Assembly: GCA_023441145.1 (NCBI GenBank)
Contig: JAEZQN010000024.1
Coordinates: 1 to 5,819, forward strand
DNA from: Bacillota bacterium
GTDB lineage: Bacteria > Bacillota > Clostridia > Lachnospirales > Lachnospiraceae
DNA: 5,819 nucleotides
Direction of reading: 5' to 3'
Shown: piece after piece, positions 1-4,330 of the stretch
Layout of the letters: the number at the start of each line of letters is the position of its first letter
How positions within the stretch are numbered: position 1 is the first letter of the stretch
Notes under the pieces: generated by a model
Database searches by the model: none
Told to the model about the DNA's origin: nothing
What the model saw: the letters and a program-made list of their open reading frames with translations, nothing else
Program-made: the position numbers and the translations under genes

Positions 1-439
1 CATCATCATTTACAGTGAGAACTGGTGCTAGACCACATGCGCCGATACAACGACATGCATCTAATGAAAACTTACCATCTGGTGTGCACTCGCCACCTTG
101 GATTCCTAACTTTTCAGCTAGTTTGTCGAAAATGTCTCCAGAACCCTTTACATAGCAAGCGGTACCAAGACAGACAGAAATCTGATATTTACCCTTTGGA
201 TTGAGTGAGAATTGTGAGTAAAAGGTTACAACTCCGTAAATTTTCTCCAATGGAATATCCATCTCATTGGAAATTATGGTTTGCACTTCAATTGGAAGAT
301 AGCCATAAATTCCTTGTGCTTGTTGAAGAACAGGCATAAGAGCTCCCTTGTCATCTTTGTGCGCTGCAATGACTTTTAAAAGTTCTGCCTCTTGCTCTTT
401 GGTCCCAGCAAAAGGAATAGTGCTCGTTTTAGAACCCAT
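1..439 (-). CDS. nuoE: NuoE/HydC-type [2Fe-2S] subunit of a multisubunit NAD(P)H-linked hydrogenase (5' part, cut by left edge)
   Basis: The visible 146 residues cover nearly all of a NuoE family protein (24 kDa subunit, HydC/HndA in hydrogenase complexes); such proteins are about 160 residues, so only the last stretch is missing. It has the N-terminal helical part (about residues 15-65, including QGIYGYLP) and the thioredoxin-fold part with the [2Fe-2S] ligand pattern: C90-x4-C95 (CLGTAC) and C131-x3-C135 (CIGAC). The motif GVVTFYSQF at about 69-77 is also characteristic. The ATG at 437-439 follows a perfect AAGGAGGT (minus strand, 447-454) with 7 bases of spacing. Known for the family: this subunit passes electrons between the flavin subunit (NuoF/HydB) and the rest of a cytoplasmic complex. 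The divergent hydrogenase-related genes favour a HydABC-type complex over respiratory complex I, but the partner genes lie outside the window, so that is inference. Confidence 0.95.
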   Translation of the reverse strand, partial: MGSKTSTIPFAGTKEQEAELLKVIAAHKDDKGALMPVLQQAQGIYGYLPIEVQTIISNEMDIPLEKIYGVVTFYSQFSLNPKGKYQISVCLGTACYVKGSGDIFDKLAEKLGIQGGECTPDGKFSLDACRCIGACGLAPVLTVNDD

Positions 440-471
440 TATCTTTACCTCCTTGAAATATTTATATTACA

Positions 472-494
472 ACTGGGAGTGAGTATTTCCCAGT
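472..494 (-). repeat. Inverted repeat in the nuoE-like gene leader
   Basis: Perfect 7-bp arms, actggga (472-478) and tcccagt (488-494), are separated by 9 bases. On the minus strand it falls between the inferred transcription start (about 521) and the ribosome binding site (447-454), so it could form an RNA hairpin or be a protein binding site. No U-run follows it, so a simple terminator is unlikely. Confidence 0.45.
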
Positions 495-527
495 GTAGCT
501 AAACGTAAAGCCCATACACGCATAGTA

Positions 528-556
528 ATTATAGCACATAAAAAATGAGAAATCTA
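528..556 (-). promoter_or_regulatory. Promoter for the nuoE-like gene (extended -10)
   Basis: Read on the minus strand, TGC-TATAAT gives a perfect -10 (528-533) with the TGN extension (534-536). With a 17-base spacer the -35 would be TAGATT (551-556), only 3 of 6 matches to TTGACA, a weakness commonly tolerated at extended -10 promoters. Transcription would start near 521, giving a leader of about 80 bases. Confidence 0.6.
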
Positions 557-628
557 CATATATGTCTGTGTATTTAAAAAAGAACAGTAGCAAATTATAC
601 AAAAATAATAGACATAAACAAGGGAGAA

Positions 629-657
629 ATGTCAGATCGGATATTAAAATGTATAAT
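629..657 (+). promoter_or_regulatory. Possible upstream promoter for the DRTGG operon
   Basis: ATGTCA (629-634, 4 of 6 to TTGACA), a 17-base spacer and a perfect TATAAT (652-657). It faces the same way as the stronger promoter at 682-710, so the operon may have tandem promoters. The surrounding DNA is AT-rich, so a chance match is possible. Confidence 0.35.
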
Positions 658-681
658 CATGGTAGGGCTATGTGAGGTGTA

Positions 682-710
682 TTGAAAAAACGTTGCCATA
701 ATGATATACT
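682..710 (+). promoter_or_regulatory. Main promoter of the DRTGG-HATPase-hydrogenase operon
   Basis: TTGAAA (682-687) and TATACT (705-710) are separated by exactly 17 bases, and TGA precedes the -10 as an extended element. This is a good vegetative sigma-A promoter. Transcription would start near 717, giving a leader of about 75 bases before the ATG at 793. Confidence 0.65.
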
Positions 711-754
711 TTTTGTGGATAGTAAATATTTGAGATGGTATGTAAGGGTAATGA

Positions 755-772
755 TTGTTAAAAATGAAACAT
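755..772 (+). promoter_or_regulatory. Candidate Rex operator (degenerate) in the operon leader
   Basis: TTGTTAA at 755-761 is an exact left half of the Rex consensus TTGTTAANNNNTTAACAA; the right half GAAACAT matches 4 of 7, so 11 of 14 defined positions agree. It lies downstream of the inferred start site and just before the ribosome binding site, where a bound repressor could block elongation. Rex is the NADH/NAD+-responsive repressor of fermentation genes in Firmicutes. The right half is poor and the region is AT-rich, so confidence is low. Confidence 0.3.
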
Positions 773-792
773 AAATTGAAGGAGGACATAGA

Positions 793-1155
793 ATGACAGT
801 AAGGGATATTTGTGACATATTAGGAGCAAGGGTAATTAGCGGAGAGGATTTTATAGATAAGGATGTGCATACTGCATGTGGCTCTGATATGATGAGTGAT
901 GTACTGGCATTTGTAAAGGATCAGTCTGTATTATTGACAGGATTATGCAACCCTCAAGTGATTCGAACAGCAGAAATGATGGATATAATCTGTATTGTTT
1001 TTGTCCGTGGAAAGCAGCCAGATGAGAATATGATTGAGTTAGCCAATGACTGTGGCATTGCATTACTGTCTACGAGCCACAGAATGTTTTCTGCTTGCGG
1101 ACTGCTTTATGAAAAAGGGCTTCGTGGAGGTGCACCATATGAGCGACATAGTTAA
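793..1155 (+). CDS. DRTGG-domain protein, first gene of the operon
   Basis: A 120-residue soluble protein that I recognise as a stand-alone DRTGG-type domain. Characteristic stretches are ACGSDMMSDVLAF (28-40), LLTGLCNPQVIRTAEM (47-62), the hydrophobic strand ICIVFVRGK (66-74), GIALLST (88-94) and the ACGLLYEKGL tail (101-110). DRTGG domains are also found in the N-terminal half of some phosphotransacetylases and next to CBS domains; their ligand is not firmly established, and a regulatory or ligand-binding role is usual. The start is supported by GGAGG at 781-785, 7 bases before the ATG. Its end overlaps the next gene by 17 bases, implying translational coupling with the HATPase. No membrane segment or signal peptide is visible. 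The family call is secure; the biochemical role is unknown. Confidence 0.88.
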   Translation: MTVRDICDILGARVISGEDFIDKDVHTACGSDMMSDVLAFVKDQSVLLTGLCNPQVIRTAEMMDIICIVFVRGKQPDENMIELANDCGIALLSTSHRMFSACGLLYEKGLRGGAPYERHS

Positions 1156-1567
1156 ATTACATTACACCATCTCTTCAGAAGATTTTACTCGGGCAGGAGA
1201 GGCATCTAGTGATGTAAAAGCAAAGCTTAAGCAGATGGGATTTCCTCCTGATGTCATAAGAAAAGTGGCAATCGCCATGTATGAGGGCGAGATTAATATG
1301 GTGATTCACGCTAATGGAGGAACCATTGAGGTGGAGATATCTCCAAAGGAAATATGTATGGTGCTTAGAGACAAAGGACCTGGAATACCAGATGTTGATT
1401 TGGCAATGCAAGCAGGGTATTCAACAGCACCTGATAATATCAGAAGCCTTGGATTTGGTGCGGGTATGGGGCTTCCTAACATGAAAAAATACTCCGGTGA
1501 TATGGCGATCGAAACAGTGCTTGGAGTAGGTACTACCGTTACTATGAAAGTATTTCCTGAAAATTAA
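1139..1567 (+). CDS. RsbW-like HATPase (anti-sigma factor / serine kinase family)
   Basis: A 142-residue GHKL ATPase of the anti-sigma regulatory type. The Bergerat-fold motifs are complete: N box E49-x3-N53-x3-H57 (YEGEINMVIHA), G1 box D78-K-G-P-G82, G2 box LGFGAGMGLPNMK (104-116) and a final GVGTTV (129-134). The length suits an RsbW/SpoIIAB-like protein with no dimerisation or sensor domain, so it is not an ordinary histidine kinase. An ATG at 1046 is in frame, but I choose 1139: GGAGG at 1126-1130 sits 8 bases upstream and the conserved sequence begins after this start. It overlaps the DRTGG gene by 17 bases and precedes a hydrogenase-like protein by 46 bases. Known for the family: such proteins bind sigma factors or phosphorylate STAS-domain antagonists. 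No STAS partner or sigma factor is in the window, so the target is unknown. Confidence 0.9.
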   Translation: MSDIVKLHYTISSEDFTRAGEASSDVKAKLKQMGFPPDVIRKVAIAMYEGEINMVIHANGGTIEVEISPKEICMVLRDKGPGIPDVDLAMQAGYSTAPDNIRSLGFGAGMGLPNMKKYSGDMAIETVLGVGTTVTMKVFPEN

Positions 1568-1586
1568 GTATATACATAGAGTATGA

Positions 1587-1600
1587 CAGCATAGATGCTG
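1587..1600 (+). repeat. Small inverted repeat just before a ribosome binding site
   Basis: CAGCAT (1587-1592) and ATGCTG (1595-1600) are perfect complements separated by 2 bases, giving a realistic 5-bp stem with a 4-base loop in RNA. The AAAGGAG of the hydrogenase-like gene starts at 1601, directly after it. It may tune translation or mRNA processing in the 46-base gap; it is short enough to be chance. Confidence 0.35.
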
Positions 1601-1613
1601 AAAGGAGAAGGGA

Positions 1614-2894
1614 ATGGATAAGTTTTTTACATCAGTACGTTTGGATCCGGATAAATGCAAGGGATGCATTAATTGTATTAAGCGCTGTCCTACCGAGGCT
1701 ATCCGTGTGCATAATCGAAAAGCACAAATTACAAAAGAATTTTGTATTGATTGTGGCGAGTGTATCCGTATCTGTCCGCATCATGCTAAATTAGCTTACT
1801 ACGATAGCATTAGTGTACTGGATAACTATGAGTATACAGTAGCCCTTCCAGCTCCGTCTCTCTACGCCCAATTTAATAACCTAGATGATATCAACATTGT
1901 TTTGACAGCGTTAAAGAAAATGGGATTTGATGATGTATATGAGGTAAGTGGTGCAGCGGAGTTAGTTTCTCAAATATCCAGAAAGTATGTAGAAGAACAT
2001 AAAGAGCAGTGGCCAATTATTAGTACCGCCTGCCCGTCTGTGGTACGATTAATTCGTGTAAGATTTCCTAACTTAATAGAACATCTGCTTCCGGTCAGTG
2101 CTCCTGTAGACTTAGCTGCTTCTTTAGCGAGAAAACAGGCAATGGAGAAGACAGGGCTTCCAAGTGAGAAAATAGGTATTATTTTTATTTCTCCATGTCC
2201 AGCCAAGGTAACTGCCATGAAGTCTCCTCTTGGTGCTGAAAAAAGTGAGTTAGATGCAGTTCTTGCCATTAAAGAAGTCTACCCATCTCTTATTCATTAT
2301 ATGAAAGAAAGTGTAGAAGATGTAGAAGAACTCTCGATTTCTGGAAAGATAGGTATCTCTTGGGGAAGTACTGGTGGAGAGGCTGGAGGACTGTTAACAG
2401 ACAGCTATCTAGCAGCAGATGGAATCGAAAATGTCATTCGTGTCTTAGAAGATATGGAGGACCAGAAGTTTGGCAATCTTGAGTTTATTGAGCTGAATGC
2501 TTGTAGTGGTGGATGTGTAGGAGGAGTTCTTACTGTTGAGAATCCATATGTGGCAAAGGTAAAGCTAAAGAGATTACGTAAATATATGCCAGTAGCTTGT
2601 GCAAGGCTAAGCACCCCTGCGCCTAAAGATGCCTTCTGGAGTAGTGATGTTCAGTATGAGCCAGTGTTTAAGCTAGGGGAGAACTTAAAAGAGAGTATTG
2701 CCAATGTAGCGAAGGTAGAAGAAATGTTACAAATTTTCCCGGGTCTAGATTGTGGTTCTTGTGGTGCTCCTACCTGTAGAGCTTTAGCAGAGGATGTAGT
2801 TCGTGGAATAGCAAAAGAGAAGGATTGCATTCACATATTAAAGAAGTATATTCATCAGCTATCCGATGAGATTAGTAAATTAGACGACCAATAG
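1614..2894 (+). CDS. [FeFe]-hydrogenase-like iron-sulfur protein without PAS domain (putative sensory type, group D-like)
   Basis: A 426-residue protein. Order: two [4Fe-4S] ferredoxin motifs (C15-x2-C18-x2-C21-x3-C25; C44-x2-C47-x2-C50-x3-C54), the hydrogenase large-subunit domain (about 73-305), then a C-terminal FeS motif C380-x2-C383-x4-C388-x16-C405 like that in RnfB-type proteins. All four ligands for the H-cluster [4Fe-4S] unit are present: L1 T-A-C140-P, L2 P-C195-P-A-K198, L3 N-A-C297-S-G-G-C301. The proton-transfer Cys of catalytic enzymes (C299 in Clostridium CpI) is Ala139, and the Glu after L2 (CpI E361) is Ala201, both pointing to a slow or sensory enzyme. It lacks the long linkers and extra N-terminal clusters of CpI-type enzymes. 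AAAGGAG at 1601-1607 supports the start. Setting between a HATPase and a DRTGG protein suggests it senses H2 or redox state; that is inference. Confidence 0.9.
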   Translation: MDKFFTSVRLDPDKCKGCINCIKRCPTEAIRVHNRKAQITKEFCIDCGECIRICPHHAKLAYYDSISVLDNYEYTVALPAPSLYAQFNNLDDINIVLTALKKMGFDDVYEVSGAAELVSQISRKYVEEHKEQWPIISTACPSVVRLIRVRFPNLIEHLLPVSAPVDLAASLARKQAMEKTGLPSEKIGIIFISPCPAKVTAMKSPLGAEKSELDAVLAIKEVYPSLIHYMKESVEDVEELSISGKIGISWGSTGGEAGGLLTDSYLAADGIENVIRVLEDMEDQKFGNLEFIELNACSGGCVGGVLTVENPYVAKVKLKRLRKYMPVACARLSTPAPKDAFWSSDVQYEPVFKLGENLKESIANVAKVEEMLQIFPGLDCGSCGAPTCRALAEDVVRGIAKEKDCIHILKKYIHQLSDEISKLDDQ

Positions 2895-2905
2895 GAGGAA
2901 ATAAC

Positions 2906-3241
2906 ATGACAGTTGCAGAGCTTCTTGAACTGGACATATTTAAAGTAATCAATAAAGAAGGAGATACCGAGAAAGCCATTACCGTTCCATATTGTTGTGA
3001 TTTGCTTAGTATTGCGATGAGTAAGTCACCAGCCGGAGCAGCGTGGGTAACTGTAATGGGGAATGTAAATACACTGGCAGTGGCATCCTTGACCGAGGCT
3101 AGTGTAGTGATTCTGGCAGAGGGAGTGATACTTGATGAGGCGGTAGTGAGTAAGGCGAAGGAGCAGAGAATTCTTGTCCTAGCAACAGACCAGCCAATCT
3201 ACGAGACTGCCCGCCAGATTGATGTGCTTTTAAATGCCTAA
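2906..3241 (+). CDS. Second DRTGG-like protein
   Basis: A 111-residue soluble protein of the same general fold as the first gene of this operon. Parallel stretches are CCDLLSIAMSK (30-40), WVTVMGNVNTLAVA (47-60), the strand-turn VVILAEGVILDEAVVSKA (67-84) and RILVLATDQPIYETA (88-102), which align by eye with the corresponding parts of the first DRTGG protein, although overall identity is low. I see no catalytic motif, and none is expected: these modules are thought to bind small ligands or partners. Its AGGAGG (2893-2898) overlaps the TAG stop of the hydrogenase-like gene (2892-2894), with 7 bases to the ATG. The end overlaps the PHP gene by 8 bases. The two DRTGG proteins bracket the HATPase and hydrogenase-like genes, suggesting all act together. 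Confidence 0.82.
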   Translation: MTVAELLELDIFKVINKEGDTEKAITVPYCCDLLSIAMSKSPAGAAWVTVMGNVNTLAVASLTEASVVILAEGVILDEAVVSKAKEQRILVLATDQPIYETARQIDVLLNA

Positions 3242-3956
3242 GCTGGCATATGATTTACATCTTCATTCCTGTCTGTCTCCTTGTGGAGATCAGGAAATGA
3301 CACCGGCAAACATTGTAGGAATGGCGGTAGTAAATGGTCTTGACCTGATTGCAGTAACTGACCATAATAGTTGTCGTAATTGTAAGGCAGTACTTCATTG
3401 GGCAGACCATTACGGAATTCTTGCAGTACCAGGAATGGAGTTAACTACTGAGGAAGAGGTACACGTTGTTTGTTTATTTCCAGAGCTTAAGAGGGCACTA
3501 CAATTTGATGCTATGGTTTACAGTAAGCTAAACCTCTTTCCTAATAAGGAGGAGATCTTCGGACCGCAGCTATTGTGTGATGAAGAAGATCAGGTAATTG
3601 GACATGAGAGTAATCTTTTGATTCAAAGTACTAGAATCTCTTTTGATGAGGTCCAGGATTTGGTGGAGCAGTACGATGGTGTCATGATACCTGCCCACAT
3701 CGATAAAAATAGTCACAGTTTGCTGTATAACTTGGGCTTTATACCAATAGATAGTCGTTTTACTACAGTAGAGATTAAGGATGAAAGTAAGGATGATGCG
3801 CTGTGTGTCTCACATCCGTATTTGAAGAATTGTAAAATTCTTCACAATTCCGATGCTCATTACCTTAAGGATATCAAAGAGCCAAGGCATTATCTAGAGG
3901 TAGAGGAAAAAACAGCTGCAGCAGTGATAAAGGCATTAAAGGGTGTAACAAGATAA
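3234..3956 (+). CDS. PHP-domain metal-dependent phosphoesterase
   Basis: A 240-residue PHP (polymerase and histidinol phosphatase) domain protein with the full ligand set for a multinuclear metal site: D7-L-H9-L-H11, D18, T42-D43-H44, E69 in GMEL, H77, H155 in PAHIDK and D207-A-H209 in NSDAH. Cysteines cluster around the first motifs (C13, C17, C47, C50), which could bind an additional metal or be redox-sensitive. PHP proteins hydrolyse phosphoesters; the substrate here cannot be read from sequence. An in-frame TAA at 3231-3233 lies directly before the ATG, so this is the earliest possible start, and the next Met (residue 22) would lose the HxH motif. No ribosome binding site is visible, so translation is probably coupled to the DRTGG gene, whose end overlaps by 8 bases. 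It is the last gene of the operon. Confidence 0.92.
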   Translation: MPKLAYDLHLHSCLSPCGDQEMTPANIVGMAVVNGLDLIAVTDHNSCRNCKAVLHWADHYGILAVPGMELTTEEEVHVVCLFPELKRALQFDAMVYSKLNLFPNKEEIFGPQLLCDEEDQVIGHESNLLIQSTRISFDEVQDLVEQYDGVMIPAHIDKNSHSLLYNLGFIPIDSRFTTVEIKDESKDDALCVSHPYLKNCKILHNSDAHYLKDIKEPRHYLEVEEKTAAAVIKALKGVTR

Positions 3957-3970
3957 GATGTTACACCCTT
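3939..3970 (+). terminator. Hairpin terminator containing the PHP stop codon
   Basis: A perfect 12-bp stem, aagggtgtaaca (3939-3950) with tgttacaccctt (3959-3970), and an 8-base loop. The left arm encodes the last residues of the PHP protein and its TAA (3954-3956) is in the loop. The T-run is broken (ttaatttatt follows), so termination may be partial and allow readthrough into the next unit. Confidence 0.7.
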
Positions 3971-4021
3971 AATTTATTGTATCTAAAAATGTATTCCTTT
4001 ATATACAATAGCATTCTTCTC

Positions 4022-4050
4022 TTTATTTCTTTCCACAAGTATGATAAAAT
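4022..4050 (+). promoter_or_regulatory. Promoter for the ferredoxin / PAS-hydrogenase unit
   Basis: TGA-TAAAAT (4042-4050) is an extended -10. The -35 at 17 bases is TTTATT (4022-4027), only 3 of 6. Transcription would begin near 4057, giving a leader of about 30 bases before the GTG start at 4088. The terminator just upstream supports an independent start here. Confidence 0.5.
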
Positions 4051-4058
4051 ATTAACAA
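4041..4058 (+). promoter_or_regulatory. Candidate Rex operator overlapping the -10
   Basis: ATGATAA-aata-TTAACAA matches the Rex consensus TTGTTAANNNNTTAACAA at 12 of 14 defined positions, with an exact right half and mismatches only at positions 1 and 4. It covers the proposed -10 (4045-4050) and start site, the classic location for repression. If real, the downstream genes would be derepressed when NADH/NAD+ is high. Confidence 0.5.
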
Positions 4059-4087
4059 ACAAATGAATATGCATTGGAGGTGTTATT

Positions 4088-4330
4088 GTGGAGATTACTG
4101 TATGTATCGGGAGTTCATGCCATTTGAAGGGCTCTAGAGAAATTGTAAAGAAGTTGCAGGCTTTATTAGAAAAGGAATCTTTACAAGATCAAGTAGAATT
4201 AAATGGATCCTTCTGCATTGGACAATGTGTCAATGGAGTTTGTGTTAAATTAGAGGGTGAGATTTATTCTTTATCACCAGAGGATACCGAAAACTTTTTT
4301 CAGGAACAAGTACTTAGGAGGCTTGTATAA
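4088..4330 (+). CDS. Stand-alone thioredoxin-fold [2Fe-2S] ferredoxin
   Basis: An 80-residue protein corresponding to the C-terminal thioredoxin-like [2Fe-2S] domain of NuoE, without the N-terminal helical part. Likely cluster ligands are C6-x4-C11 (CIGSSC) and C43-x3-C47 (CIGQC), the same pattern as in the divergent nuoE-like gene of this window; C52 is an extra cysteine. The start is GTG at 4088, supported by GGAGG at 4076-4080 with a 7-base gap, and the conserved ITVCIGSSC strand follows at once. Its TAA shares one base with the ATG of the PAS-containing hydrogenase-like gene (TAATG), so the two are translationally coupled. The obvious role is as a dedicated cytoplasmic electron carrier or redox partner of that protein; this is inferred from the pairing. 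Confidence 0.9.
   Translation: MEITVCIGSSCHLKGSREIVKKLQALLEKESLQDQVELNGSFCIGQCVNGVCVKLEGEIYSLSPEDTENFFQEQVLRRLV

Larger units (their letters stand above)
440..792. other. Divergent intergenic promoter region (353 bp)
   Basis: AT-rich region between the minus-strand nuoE-like gene and the plus-strand DRTGG operon. It holds a leftward promoter with extended -10, a strong rightward promoter near 682-710, a weaker rightward candidate at 629-657, an inverted repeat in the nuoE leader and a Rex-like motif just before the DRTGG gene, each listed separately. I see no convincing small gene, tRNA or riboswitch. The 64-codon minus-strand reading frame at 595-789 crosses the rightward promoter and looks like chance. 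Confidence 0.8.

Noticed and set aside
490..610. Rex operator in front of the nuoE-like gene
   Set aside because: I searched by eye for TTGTTAA/TTAACAA dyads around its promoter and found no match comparable to the other two sites.
595..789. 64-codon minus-strand reading frame in the divergent intergenic region
   Set aside because: It overlaps the rightward promoter and leader, has low-complexity composition typical of AT-rich non-coding DNA, shows no recognisable domain, and lacks a convincing ribosome binding site.
717..792. Riboswitch or structured leader before the DRTGG operon
   Set aside because: The leader is only about 75 bases, AT-rich, and shows no strong stems or terminator/anti-terminator pair.
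1046..1138. Longer N-terminus for the HATPase, starting at 1046
   Set aside because: The extra 31 codons lie wholly inside the DRTGG gene in another frame, while the ATG at 1139 has a well-spaced GGAGG and matches where family sequence begins.
1614..2894. Calling this gene an ordinary catalytic H2-producing hydrogenase
   Set aside because: The proton-transfer Cys is Ala, the Glu after L2 is missing and the flanking Met residues are replaced, so a sensory or low-activity role fits better.
4004..4009. Alternative -10 (TACAAT) upstream of the ferredoxin gene
   Set aside because: The nearest -35-like element (TTGTAT, 3977-3982) is 21 bases away, too far; the extended -10 at 4042-4050 is a better candidate.
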